From assembly GCA_015231435.1 (NCBI GenBank), contig JADGBN010000013.1, positions 1-41,700 on the forward strand: DNA of 41,700 nucleotides, read 5' to 3'. A program made the position numbers and the translations under genes. Below the pieces are notes generated by a model. That model was not told where the DNA came from. It was given only the letters and a program-made list of their open reading frames with translations, and ran no database searches. Source of the stretch: Gammaproteobacteria bacterium (GTDB lineage: Bacteria; Pseudomonadota; Gammaproteobacteria; Thiohalomonadales; Thiohalomonadaceae). Of the stretch, positions 15,475 to 23,866 are shown piece after piece (position 1 is the stretch's first letter; each line of letters begins with the position of its first letter).

Positions 15475-16740
15475 ATGGAAATTATTGCGCAGTACGGCCA
15501 TATATTTTTCGCTCTCGCGGTGATATTTGGCTTTTATATGACATGGGGTATTGGCGCGAATGACGTCGCCAATGCGATGGGCACCTCGGTGGGTTCGGGG
15601 GCGATAACCGTTAAACAGGCGATTATTATTGCGGCAATTTTTGAGTTTGCCGGCGCCGTCTTTGCGGGCGCCGGGGTCACCTCAACGATTCGCAGCGGTA
15701 TTATCGATCCGTTTGCGCTCAAAGATACGCCGGAGCTGCTGGTCTATGGCATGCTGGCGGCGCTGCTCGCCTCAGCGATCTGGTTAATGATCGCCTCTAT
15801 GCGTGGCTGGCCGGTGTCAACCACCCATACCATTGTCGGCGCACTCATGGGCTTTGGCGTTGCCGGTGTTGGCATGGAGGCGGTGAAATGGGGCGCGCTC
15901 ACCAATATTGTCCTAAGCTGGATCGTCTCACCGATTATCGGCGGGGTGTTGGCACTGCTGCTGATGTTAAGCATTCGCAAACTCATCTTGGATACTGACT
16001 CACCCTTTCAAAATGCCAAGCGTTGGGCACCTGCCTATGTCTTTCTGGTCGGATTTATCGTCTCTTTAGTGACGGTATTTAAGGGCTTACAACATCTTGG
16101 GCTGCACCTTACCGGGTTTGAGAGTTTTATGGTGGCGCTGGTGGTGGGTGGCTTAACTGCTTATATCGGTCATTTGCTGGTGCGTAAAATCACTGTCGAC
16201 GATGCCGCCGATCGCTCTTTTCACTACGCCAGTGTCGAGAAGGTCTTTACCCCGATGATGATTTTTACCGCTGCGGCAATGGCTTTTGCCCACGGTTCAA
16301 ATGATGTCGCCAACGGGATTGGTCCAATGGCTGCGGTCGTTGCGATTGTTGAGGAGGGGGGCAAGATTGGCAAATCTGCACATATTCCCCTCTGGATTCT
16401 CCTCATGGGGGGTGTCGGTATTGTTATCGGTTTGGCGACGATGGGGGTACGGGTGATGCAGACCATTGGCGTTAAGATTACCGAATTAACCCCGAGTCGC
16501 GGTTACTGTGCGACGTTAGCGGCGGCGATTACCGTGGTGCTGGCATCTAAATTCGGCTTGCCGGTCTCGACAACTCAAATTGCCGTAGGATCGGTGATGG
16601 GGGTTGGTTTTGCCCGTGGCATTGGCGCGGTTGATCTGCGCGTTATTGGGAGTATTGTCGTCTCCTGGGTGGTGACCATTCCCGCAGGCATGATTCTCGC
16701 GGCACTGCTCTACTTTATGATGAAAGGTATTTTCAGCTAG
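15475..16740 (+). CDS. pit: Low-affinity inorganic phosphate transporter, Pit family
   Basis: A 421-residue inner-membrane permease that takes up phosphate (as a metal-phosphate complex in E. coli) with protons. It has about ten to eleven membrane helices and the duplicated PHO4 signature: GIGANDVANAMGTSVGSGA near residue 25 and AHGSNDVANGIGPMAAV near residue 275. Matching repeats WPVSTTHTIVGALMG (about 112-126) and LPVSTTQIAVGSVMG (about 362-376) also appear. It is shorter than E. coli PitA (499) but normal for Pit proteins paired with DUF47. AAGGAAG precedes the ATG. A Pho box ahead of the operon implies induction by phosphate starvation. Confidence 0.95.
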   Translation: MEIIAQYGHIFFALAVIFGFYMTWGIGANDVANAMGTSVGSGAITVKQAIIIAAIFEFAGAVFAGAGVTSTIRSGIIDPFALKDTPELLVYGMLAALLASAIWLMIASMRGWPVSTTHTIVGALMGFGVAGVGMEAVKWGALTNIVLSWIVSPIIGGVLALLLMLSIRKLILDTDSPFQNAKRWAPAYVFLVGFIVSLVTVFKGLQHLGLHLTGFESFMVALVVGGLTAYIGHLLVRKITVDDAADRSFHYASVEKVFTPMMIFTAAAMAFAHGSNDVANGIGPMAAVVAIVEEGGKIGKSAHIPLWILLMGGVGIVIGLATMGVRVMQTIGVKITELTPSRGYCATLAAAITVVLASKFGLPVSTTQIAVGSVMGVGFARGIGAVDLRVIGSIVVSWVVTIPAGMILAALLYFMMKGIFS

Positions 16741-16766
16741 TCTGAAATGTTTGCCAATACTTCGTC

Positions 16767-17369
16767 ATGACTCAATATCGCTTTGAAAAAGTAGAGAAGC
16801 TTACCCGTATTAATGGGATTCTTTATCCTGATCATGTGAGCTTTCGGCAGTTGTTGGTGACCGGGCCACCCGGTTGCGGCAAGTCCACCCTGGTGGGCAA
16901 ATTGCGTGGCTGGCCTGATGAGGGCTATATTGATCTGACACTTTATAAGTGGTGGACGGCGCAAAGTTTGCAGATGCGGCCCCGTCAGGTGCATCTCGGG
17001 ATCCCTTTTAACGGGATGGACGAGGCGCAGGCGGTCTTTGACGCGGCATGGTTGGCACAGCCAACCATGCCGCCGATCGCTTATGAACGTATTTTTCTAC
17101 CTCCAGAGAAGCGTTACTTCTATCAGGTTGACTGGAGCCGACGCTACGTTTTTGAGTTTCTTCTGCCCTCTCTGGAGACGTTGCTGGCGCGGCGTGAGTC
17201 ACGGCGAAAACGTGGGACGCATCAGGTAGATACCGTGCTAAGTGACGATCATTTGTCACGTCAGCTCGAGGCTTATCGTCAGATTGCCTGTTATATGCAT
17301 ACACAGGGAGTGCGGGTTATTGTTCGTGAGGATAGTGACAGTGAACCGATGCAGGTTATTGCAGTTTAG
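16767..17369 (+). CDS. Uncharacterised P-loop NTPase, possibly a kinase
   Basis: A 200-residue soluble protein. A hydrophobic strand (FRQLLVTG) leads into Walker A GPPGCGKST (33-41). An acidic segment DEGYIDLTL (51-59) could supply a catalytic aspartate. A stretch dense in arginine, LLARRESRRKRG (139-150), is like the lid of small-molecule or polynucleotide kinases, and VRVIVRED near the C terminus looks like a closing strand. There is no Walker B of classical ABC or AAA type. I do not recognise the family. It starts 26 bases after pit with a weak ribosome site and ends 10 bases before the phosphatase gene, so the pair is very likely co-expressed. It may phosphorylate a substrate that the partner dephosphorylates; this is inference. 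Confidence 0.7.
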   Translation: MTQYRFEKVEKLTRINGILYPDHVSFRQLLVTGPPGCGKSTLVGKLRGWPDEGYIDLTLYKWWTAQSLQMRPRQVHLGIPFNGMDEAQAVFDAAWLAQPTMPPIAYERIFLPPEKRYFYQVDWSRRYVFEFLLPSLETLLARRESRRKRGTHQVDTVLSDDHLSRQLEAYRQIACYMHTQGVRVIVREDSDSEPMQVIAV

Positions 17370-17379
17370 GGGGTAGAGC

Positions 17380-18837
17380 GTGGCTGGCGCTAATGATGGG
17401 AAAGAGAAGGGGCTGGTTAAACGGTTGATGGCGACCTTTAAGGGGCTTAATGAGTGTGATGATGTTGATTTAAAGGCATCGTACCACTTAGGCAGTAAGA
17501 AGGTGCGGGTGGTTATTCGTGACTATCCTTTGCAACTGCGTCTCGGCCCGAAAGGGAAATCGCTGCATCTCTATCCTGAGCGACTTTTTAGCGATCAGGA
17601 GGGGGATGATGTGAAGAGCCAGTACGACTACTACATCCTTTTTGATCCAGAGCGCTATTATAAATATCTCAGCGGCTTTATTCGTATTAAGAGTGGCGAT
17701 AAATTAACCCTTAGCCGTAATAGTGATGACCAGCGTAGTCTGCTTGATATGCCTAATGACGTTGCAGCGCGCCATCTTTCGATTACCCACAGTGGCGACA
17801 GTCTGGTCTTTAAAAATCATGATATGGAACGCGGCAGCTGTATTGCCCCGTTATTAAAAGATAAAAAAGTTAACCGCATTATTAACACCCGTCGCAAGCG
17901 GTTGCAGCGGCTGCAGCAAATAATTGGCCCCGCAACGCTGCTGCCGCCTGAGCCGGCATTGACGCTTTTGCAGCAGGTTAACCAGTTAATGGAGACGGAT
18001 GCCAACCGCCCCCTAAACGATGCGGGGCGACCGGGGGGCCTCGTCAAACTCGGAGAGCGGCGCAAGAGCGTTATTATTGGCGATCTCCACGCAAGGATAG
18101 ATAATCTGCTGGTTATTTTTTCCCAGAGCGCGTTACTTGCGGGGCTGGAGTCGCATTCAATCAACCTAATATTTGTCGGTGATGCCGTGCATCCGGAAGA
18201 GGAGGGCAAATATGAGGAGATGGAGAGCTCAATGGTGATGATGGATTTTATTTTCCGTCTGAAGCTCGCCTTTCCGCGCCAGATTATCTATTTGCGCGGT
18301 AATCACGATAGTTTTAATGAGGATTATGCCAAGGGTGGTATTCCGCAGGGAAAGGTCTGGTCAGATGCGTTGTTACAGACGCGCGGCAGCAGCTACCATC
18401 AGGAGATGCAACGTTTTTATACTTTGCTCCCCTATGTCGCCTGTAACCAGAAACTGCTGGTGACCCATGCCGCTGCGCCCACCTCCTCTTTTGAGCTTAA
18501 TGACGTGATTAATATTTGTCATGACGCGCAGCTAATACGCGAATTTAACTGTAATCGCCTCGCAACCCAGAACCGTCTGTCAGGTTATAACAAGGGTGAT
18601 GTCAAGCGGCTGCGTAAAGTGCTGGGTTGTCGTGAGGATGCTACCATGATCGTTGGTCATACGCCGGTTGACACGCTTGATACCGTTTGGGAGACGGTGG
18701 GCGGTATTGAGAACCATAGTGTTGTCTTCTCCAGCGGCCTAGAGTGGGTCGGTTTAATGGTACAGATTGGCGAGAAGTTCTATCCGCTGCGCTACCCAAC
18801 CGAGCCTTTAAGCAAGATTTATAACCGTTTTACCTAA
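17380..18837 (+). CDS. FHA-like domain / calcineurin-like metallophosphatase fusion
   Basis: A 485-residue soluble protein. Residues about 95-160 look like a forkhead-associated domain: a SGDKLTLSRNS strand, then AARHLSITHSGDSLVF and HDMERGSCI in the places of the usual SRxH and DxxSxNGT signatures. Residues 230-460 form a PPP-like metallophosphatase: GDLH (234-237), GDAVHPE (267-273), RGNHD (306-310), THAAAP (His363) and VGHTP (425-429). The second motif lacks the DRG of eukaryotic PPP enzymes. The first 90 residues are unassigned. GTG is the start, after GGGGTAGAG. It would hydrolyse phosphoesters, perhaps on phosphoproteins bound by the FHA part. Its last eight bases overlap the convergent response-regulator gene. 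Confidence 0.75.
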   Translation: MAGANDGKEKGLVKRLMATFKGLNECDDVDLKASYHLGSKKVRVVIRDYPLQLRLGPKGKSLHLYPERLFSDQEGDDVKSQYDYYILFDPERYYKYLSGFIRIKSGDKLTLSRNSDDQRSLLDMPNDVAARHLSITHSGDSLVFKNHDMERGSCIAPLLKDKKVNRIINTRRKRLQRLQQIIGPATLLPPEPALTLLQQVNQLMETDANRPLNDAGRPGGLVKLGERRKSVIIGDLHARIDNLLVIFSQSALLAGLESHSINLIFVGDAVHPEEEGKYEEMESSMVMMDFIFRLKLAFPRQIIYLRGNHDSFNEDYAKGGIPQGKVWSDALLQTRGSSYHQEMQRFYTLLPYVACNQKLLVTHAAAPTSSFELNDVINICHDAQLIREFNCNRLATQNRLSGYNKGDVKRLRKVLGCREDATMIVGHTPVDTLDTVWETVGGIENHSVVFSSGLEWVGLMVQIGEKFYPLRYPTEPLSKIYNRFT

Positions 18838-19576
18838 GGGTCTCATTCTTCTGTTTTAGCGCGGTAATGTAGTTATGAAGAAAGAGGCTGGTCTCATCGT
18901 TCAGGGCTGGAAAACTGGCGGTAAGGTTAATAAAGTCTGCATGGGGGTTGCCGTTGTGGGCGGCAAGCTGGGTGACCGTCACCTCAAAGTCGTATGACTG
19001 CTGCGACTGCATAATGCGCAGGTTCGCTTTAGCAAGCAGGGGTGGCAGATACTCTTCGCGTTTGATAATGCCGGTGAGGCTGGTTTTGGTGATGGCGGTG
19101 AGCAGCAGGTGGGCCACTTTGCCGGAAAAGTTTAACTCCAGCATCGTCCGTTCGTGCTGAGGTGACTCTTCGCTTTTTGCAGGCGCGCCGCGTTTTTTAA
19201 AGGCATGTACAACGGTAGCAATGAGCTTGGCATCGTTAAAGGGCTTAATTAGATAGCCATCGACGCCGGCCTTAATGGCGGTGACAATATGCTCTTTACC
19301 GCTGCGTCCAGAGACCATGACGATGGTGATATTGCGCTGCTCCGACTCCTCTCGCACCCACTTAATAAACTCAAGGCCGTCCATGCGCGGCATCTCCCAA
19401 TCCACTAGCAGCAGATCAAAGCGGTTATCCTGCATCGATCGCTGCGCATTGCGGCCGTTATCGACACCGACAAAGGTGAGTTGTCCGACTGCGGCGTGCA
19501 GCCCTTTGCGAATGACATCGCGGGTAAAGGGGGTGTCATCGGCAACAAGAACTGCCAGCTTTTCAAAGGTCGCCAT
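18830..19576 (-). CDS. Response regulator with uncharacterised C-terminal domain
   Basis: A 248-residue protein. Residues 5-130 are a CheY-like receiver: acidic pair ADD (Asp13/14), phospho-acceptor Asp59 in LLLVDWEMPRMDG, Ser89 in VMVSG, and Lys111 in YLIKPF. Residues about 140-248 form a second domain I do not recognise (MLELNFSGKVAHLLL, LPPLLAKANLRIM, FINLTASFPALND). It has no helix-turn-helix, and no clear PilZ RxxxR or NxSxxG motifs. The frame is open to 19711, but ATG 19576 has AAGGAAT upstream and starts the receiver correctly. No histidine kinase is nearby. The position next to rlmH suggests a separately transcribed gene or the tail of the leuS-rlmH cluster. Confidence 0.88.
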   Translation of the reverse strand: MATFEKLAVLVADDTPFTRDVIRKGLHAAVGQLTFVGVDNGRNAQRSMQDNRFDLLLVDWEMPRMDGLEFIKWVREESEQRNITIVMVSGRSGKEHIVTAIKAGVDGYLIKPFNDAKLIATVVHAFKKRGAPAKSEESPQHERTMLELNFSGKVAHLLLTAITKTSLTGIIKREEYLPPLLAKANLRIMQSQQSYDFEVTVTQLAAHNGNPHADFINLTASFPALNDETSLFLHNYITALKQKNETLR

Positions 19577-19602
19577 AATCGTATTCCTTAAGGGTAAGTG
19601 GC

Positions 19603-20070
19603 CTAGCGATGATAGGGGTGGCCCTGTAACAGGCTCCAGGCACGGTAGATCTGTTCGGCAATGACAATGCGAACCAGCGGGTGTGGCAGCGTTAGCGGTG
19701 AGAGTGACCAAAACTCGTCAGCGCCGGCGCTAAAAGTCGGCTCGATGCCATCCGGCCCGCCCACCCATAATGCCACATCACGACCGTGGTGCAGCCACAC
19801 CTGCAGGCGTTCGGCTAACTGCGCGGTGGAGTGGGCTTTGCCATGAATCTCCAGGGCAACGCGATGCGCGCCTTTGGGGGTGGCGGCATCGAGGGCGGCG
19901 GCCTCCTGCTGACGTAGTCGCAGCAGATCTGCCCCTTTGCCGCGATGCGGCAGTGGCAGGGCGTGCAGCGTCAGGCGACACTCCTTGGGCAGCCGTTTGG
20001 CGTACTCAGTGTAGCCCCTCTCTACCCAGTCAGACATCTTTCCCCCAATGGCAAGTAGGTGAATTTGCAT
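19603..20070 (-). CDS. rlmH: 23S rRNA (pseudouridine1915-N3)-methyltransferase RlmH
   Basis: A 155-residue SPOUT methyltransferase, exactly the length of E. coli RlmH. It methylates pseudouridine 1915 in helix 69 of 23S rRNA on assembled 70S ribosomes, using S-adenosylmethionine. Features seen are MQIHLLAIGGKMSDWVERGY at the N terminus, LWVGGPDGI (the SAM-binding knot) and SLSPLTLPHPLVRIVIAEQI with YRAW at the C terminus. It follows rsfS by 37 bases, the usual order in Gammaproteobacteria. The ribosome site is weak. Confidence 0.97.
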   Translation of the reverse strand: MQIHLLAIGGKMSDWVERGYTEYAKRLPKECRLTLHALPLPHRGKGADLLRLRQQEAAALDAATPKGAHRVALEIHGKAHSTAQLAERLQVWLHHGRDVALWVGGPDGIEPTFSAGADEFWSLSPLTLPHPLVRIVIAEQIYRAWSLLQGHPYHR

Positions 20071-20107
20071 TGCGTGGCGATAGAAGGTTAGCGAAAAGTG
20101 ATCACGC

Positions 20108-20470
20108 TTAGAGATTCACTTCGGGCGCAGTGATGCGGCTTTTTGGCAGTCCCTCCTGCCATAACTTCTCAATATTGTAGTAGTCACGCGTCTCGGGAAG
20201 CATCAGGTGGACAATCACATCACCGCCATCCACTAATATCCAGCCGCTATCGTGACTCCCTTCGGGGTTGTGTGGTGCTGCGCCTGTCGCTTTAAGCTTC
20301 TCATAAACATGATTGGCGAGGGCAGCAAGCTGGCGCGAGGAGGTGGCGGAGGCGATAATCAGTTTATCAGTAATGCTGGTCTGTTTGCTGACATCAACGG
20401 TGGCGATATCAAGCCCTTTAAGCTCTTCAATAGCGGTAATGGCCACTGCGGCTAACTCATCTGCTTGCAT
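20108..20470 (-). CDS. rsfS: Ribosomal silencing factor RsfS
   Basis: A 120-residue protein of the RsfS/Iojap family, which binds uL14 on the large subunit and blocks subunit joining in starvation or stationary phase. Diagnostic segments are LKGLDIATVDV, DKLIIASATSSRQLAALAN, GSHDSGWILVDGGDVIVHL and YYNIEKLW. The frame extends to 20548, but ATG 20470 gives the family-typical start MQADELAAVAITAIEEL. It overlaps the end of nadD by 19 bases, as is common for this pair. E. coli RsfS is 105 residues, so the C-terminal tail (PKSRITAPEVNL) is slightly long. Confidence 0.95.
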   Translation of the reverse strand: MQADELAAVAITAIEELKGLDIATVDVSKQTSITDKLIIASATSSRQLAALANHVYEKLKATGAAPHNPEGSHDSGWILVDGGDVIVHLMLPETRDYYNIEKLWQEGLPKSRITAPEVNL

Positions 20471-21138
20471 TGATAAATCCCATTTTGGTGAATATAGTCC
20501 CAGACCGGATCCGGGGTGAGGTAACGGATAGAACGACCACTGGCACAAAGCTGGCGCAGGTGGGTGGCGGAGATCGCCAGCGGTGTCACTGCCAGTTGCC
20601 AGAGGGTGCCTGCGGGGCTGTGGGCAAAGTCAGCGGACGTTTGCGCATCAACCAGCCGACTGCTGCTAAACCATGATTGCAGCGCCTGCGGTAGATCTTC
20701 TTGCCGTAGCGGGTGGTCGGGGCGTATTGCCAGTACCAGTTGCACTCGTTGGCGAATCATTTGCCAACCATGCCAGCGGTGAAAGTGGCAAAAGGCATCA
20801 CTTCCCATTAGCAGAACAATTTTGCTCTGTGGCGGCAGTTGCTGCTGCAGTGACATAAGGGTCTCCAAAGTATAGGAGACGCCGGGTCGTTGCAGTTCGC
20901 GATCATCGACCTCAAGCGGCGCGTTGTTGCCGATTGCCAGCTGCACCATGGTTAGTCGTTGCGCCGCTGTTGCCCATGGCGGCTGGCGGTGCGGCGGCGT
21001 TGCTGCGGGTACCAGATGTAGCGCATCAAGACCAAGACGCTCTTTAAACTCAAGAGCGACCCGCAGATGACCATTATGCACCGGATCAAATGTTCCGCCC
21101 ATCAGCCCGACGATTTTACCGCTTTCGCGCTGTGTCAC
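20452..21138 (-). CDS. nadD: Nicotinate-nucleotide adenylyltransferase
   Basis: A 228-residue enzyme that adenylates nicotinic acid mononucleotide to deamido-NAD in NAD synthesis. The nucleotidyltransferase signature GGTFDPVHNGHL (about 15-26) is intact, followed by LVPAATPPHR and VLLMGSDAFCHFHRWHGW. The C-terminal ISATHLRQLCASGRSIRYL is the ISSTxIR-like motif. The start is GTG, six bases after the preceding gene; no better start exists before the active-site motif. With nadA elsewhere in this window, two steps of the NAD pathway are present. Confidence 0.96.
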   Translation of the reverse strand: MTQRESGKIVGLMGGTFDPVHNGHLRVALEFKERLGLDALHLVPAATPPHRQPPWATAAQRLTMVQLAIGNNAPLEVDDRELQRPGVSYTLETLMSLQQQLPPQSKIVLLMGSDAFCHFHRWHGWQMIRQRVQLVLAIRPDHPLRQEDLPQALQSWFSSSRLVDAQTSADFAHSPAGTLWQLAVTPLAISATHLRQLCASGRSIRYLTPDPVWDYIHQNGIYQCKQMS

Positions 21139-21144
21139 GATAGT

Positions 21145-21564
21145 TTAACGTCGCAGGCGATGGCGCAGCAGGTAAATAGTGGCGGTCGCCGCGATAAGCA
21201 AGAGTAGCGCCAAAAATTCTGGCAGTAGCGAGTCACTTTCTGATGCAGGGGGTAACGCTGTGACAACGCCGAGGGCGGGGGGCTGCACTGTGCGGGAGGG
21301 TGGTAGTGTTGCGGGGGCTGTTTGCGAGAGGAGAGTTTGCACCACGTTATCAAGATTCTGCTCGATCGTCTCTAGTGATCTTTGCAGATCTACTCGGTCA
21401 CTTGCAAGTAGCTGATTCTCTACGCTTAAACGATGAATTTGCGCATGCAGCAGGAGCGTTTCGTCAGTCGCAGTAGCGAGTTCGCTACTCCCCCATGCGG
21501 CGGGAAGTAGCAGCATACTGTAGATCATCGAGCGCAGGCAGAGCTTACTGGCGGATATGGCCAT
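21145..21564 (-). CDS. Small exported coiled-coil protein with C-terminal membrane anchor, unknown function
   Basis: A protein of about 139 residues that I do not recognise. It has an N-terminal signal-like segment ([15 protein letters not shown]) and a helical, coiled-coil-prone part (residues about 30-75: [37 protein letters not shown]). A proline/alanine-rich linker follows, then a membrane helix [20 protein letters not shown] ending in basic RHRLRR. This is the layout of an envelope protein with a periplasmic coiled coil. Start choice is uncertain: ATG 21564 overlaps proA by 20 bases, and ATG 21528 just after the proA stop is equally possible. It lies between proA and nadD in a dense co-directional cluster. 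Confidence 0.6.
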   Translation of the reverse strand: MAISASKLCLRSMIYSMLLLPAAWGSSELATATDETLLLHAQIHRLSVENQLLASDRVDLQRSLETIEQNLDNVVQTLLSQTAPATLPPSRTVQPPALGVVTALPPASESDSLLPEFLALLLLIAATATIYLLRHRLRR

Positions 21565-22801
21565 CACCAATCACGATGAATTTTTGTGAGGTGAGTCCCT
21601 CAAGACCCACTGGGCCGCGAACGTGAATTTTATCGGTACTAATACCAATTTCAGCACCAAGACCATACTCAAAACCATCGGCAAAGCGGGTGGAGGCATT
21701 TAGCATCACCGAGCTTGAGTCCACTTCGGCAAGAAAACGCCGTGCATGGGCAAGGTTTTCGGTGACAATCGCCTCGGTATGTCCCGAGCTGTGGCGGTGA
21801 ATGTGGTCAATTGCATCGTCAATGCCAGCGACGATTTTTACCGCCAGAATGGCTGCGAGGTATTCACTGTCCCAATCCTCTTCGGTGGCGGCGATAGCGC
21901 CCTCGAGCAGCTTCACTGTTTCAGGGCAGCCGCGTATTTCAACCCCTTTTTCCGCATAGAGCGTACCTAATAGCGCAAGGATTTGTGGCGCGACACTGTC
22001 GGCAATAAGCAGCGTCTCCATCGCATTACAGACGCCGTAGCGGTGTGTTTTTGCGTTAAAAGCGATATTGACCGCCTTGTCGATATCAGCGTCGCCGTCA
22101 ATATAGACATGGCAAATACCGTTCAGATGTTTAATGACGGGAATGCGTGCCTCTTCGCTAATGCGAGTAGTTAGCCCCTTGCCACCACGTGGAATGATCA
22201 CATCGACATAGGCGCGCATGGTAATCAGCGCGCCGACGGCGGCGCGATCTGAGGTCTCTACCACCTGTACCGCTGCTTTGGGCAGATTGGCGGCCGCCAG
22301 CGCCTGCTGAATAACGCTGGCAATGACATAGTTGGAGTTCTTCGCCTCCGAGCCACCGCGCAGAATCGCTACATTACCCGATTTCAGGCAGAGCGCCGCC
22401 GCATCTGCGGTGACGTTGGGGCGTGATTCGTAGATAATGCCAATAACCCCCAGTGGTACCCGCATCTTCCCCACCTGAATCCCGGAGGGGCGAAAATTCA
22501 TATCGGTGATCTGACCAATGGGATCAGGCAGCGCAGCAATTTGCCGCACCCCCTCCGCCATGGCGCGAACACGATCTTCATTCAGCGCGAGGCGGTCGAT
22601 TAATGCCTCATCAAGACCTGCCTGCCTGCCTGCGGCAATGTCCTTGGTATTGGCGGCAAGAATGGTCTCCATCTGTGCCTCAATGGTGTTGGCAATGGTT
22701 AAAAGGGCGCTGTTTTTAGCGGCAGTGGTGGCTTGTGCCATGAGACGGGAGGCGGCTTTCGCGTTTTTGCCCAAATCCTGCATATATTGGTGAATATCCA
22801 C
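21545..22801 (-). CDS. proA: Gamma-glutamyl phosphate reductase
   Basis: A 418-residue aldehyde-dehydrogenase-fold enzyme that reduces gamma-glutamyl phosphate with NADPH, the second step of proline synthesis. Signatures are [47 protein letters not shown], the catalytic-cysteine region [10 protein letters not shown], and [20 protein letters not shown] near the end. The length matches E. coli (417). GTG is the likely start, with AAGGAAC just upstream. It sits between holA and nadD, the same neighbourhood as in Pseudomonas. proB is not in the window. Confidence 0.97.
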   Translation of the reverse strand: MDIHQYMQDLGKNAKAASRLMAQATTAAKNSALLTIANTIEAQMETILAANTKDIAAGRQAGLDEALIDRLALNEDRVRAMAEGVRQIAALPDPIGQITDMNFRPSGIQVGKMRVPLGVIGIIYESRPNVTADAAALCLKSGNVAILRGGSEAKNSNYVIASVIQQALAAANLPKAAVQVVETSDRAAVGALITMRAYVDVIIPRGGKGLTTRISEEARIPVIKHLNGICHVYIDGDADIDKAVNIAFNAKTHRYGVCNAMETLLIADSVAPQILALLGTLYAEKGVEIRGCPETVKLLEGAIAATEEDWDSEYLAAILAVKIVAGIDDAIDHIHRHSSGHTEAIVTENLAHARRFLAEVDSSSVMLNASTRFADGFEYGLGAEIGISTDKIHVRGPVGLEGLTSQKFIVIGDGHIRQ

Positions 22802-22825
22802 TGGGAGGTTCCTTAGGTGATGAGG

Positions 22826-23866
22826 TTACGACAGCACGCGGCTGCCGGCGATGATAAGTGCTAATTGTAGCAACTCATCCCAAATATTTCCCCTTTCATA
22901 ACCTTTTATCAGGCGGTCTATGCGGGCGGCGAGGAGAAGTTGCTGCTGCCATTGCGCCGTGGGGTAGCGCGAGGCTGCCCGCAGATAGGCTGATTGCAGG
23001 TGGCTATTAAAAATGGCTGACTGGAGAAACAGGGTTTTACTGTCGTGGGTGCTATGGCTAAGGCTGGCCAGCAGGCGCAGATCGCGGCAGAGCGCCCAGA
23101 GGAGCAGCACCGCCTCTTCATTTTCAGCAGCGAGGTGGTCAATAATACGGACTAGGCGGGGAAGGTCAGCGTTAATGGCCGCTTCAGAGGCGATATAGAC
23201 AGAGAAGCGAGCGCTATCGACCACTGCGGCGGCAACGGCGTCACTGTCGAGGGTGATCGCAGTTGCGGTAGCTTCCGGTTGTGCATGAATCAGGCGAAGT
23301 TTTTCCAACTCCTGTGCCGCCGCGAGAAGGTTGCCCTCCACCCGATCAGCGAGCAGTTGCGCGGCATCGGCGGTGAGGCTTATACCCGCATCACGGGCGC
23401 GTTGACGTAACCAGTCCGGTAGCTGCCCCGCCTCCACTGGCCATACCTCAAGGGTGATGCCGTGGTTGTCGAGGGTTTTATACCAGGCCGAGCGCCGCTG
23501 CGCTGCCTCAAGCTGACCGGCGGTAATGAGCAGCAGATTGTCGTCCGAGAGCTGCTGGCAGTAGGCAGCGAGCGCTTTGCCTCCCTTGTCACCCGGTTTG
23601 CCACTGGGCAGGTGCAGTTCAAGAATACGTTTGTCGGCAAAAAGTGAACGGTTTTTGCTGGCAAAAAGAAAAGCGTCCCAATTGAACTGGGCGCTGTTAT
23701 CGACATCAAAGCGTTCGCGCAGCTGATAACCTCGGCTGCGGGCGAGCTGGCGTACCGCATCGGCGGCTTCATTGAGTTGCAGCGGTTCATTGCCGCTGAG
23801 CAGGTAGATTGGTTGTAGTGTCCCTTTTTTTAAGTGGGCTAATAAAGGGGAGAGTTTTAGATTCAC
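22826..23866 (-). CDS. holA: DNA polymerase III subunit delta
   Basis: A 346-residue clamp-loader subunit that opens the beta sliding clamp. The N-terminal IYLLSGNEPLQLNEAADAVR and the central LPSGKPGDKGGKAL are typical of HolA, as is the C-terminal segment with YERGNIWDELLQLALIIAG. It matches E. coli HolA in length (343). Its start overlaps the lptE stop by four bases (ATGA), the standard leuS-lptE-holA operon arrangement. Confidence 0.95.
   Translation of the reverse strand: MNLKLSPLLAHLKKGTLQPIYLLSGNEPLQLNEAADAVRQLARSRGYQLRERFDVDNSAQFNWDAFLFASKNRSLFADKRILELHLPSGKPGDKGGKALAAYCQQLSDDNLLLITAGQLEAAQRRSAWYKTLDNHGITLEVWPVEAGQLPDWLRQRARDAGISLTADAAQLLADRVEGNLLAAAQELEKLRLIHAQPEATATAITLDSDAVAAAVVDSARFSVYIASEAAINADLPRLVRIIDHLAAENEEAVLLLWALCRDLRLLASLSHSTHDSKTLFLQSAIFNSHLQSAYLRAASRYPTAQWQQQLLLAARIDRLIKGYERGNIWDELLQLALIIAGSRVLS

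Noticed and set aside
16767-17369. Calling the P-loop protein a toxin (zeta-like) or adenylylsulfate kinase
   Set aside because: Walker A alone is not specific; no antitoxin partner and no family signature beyond the P-loop could be seen.
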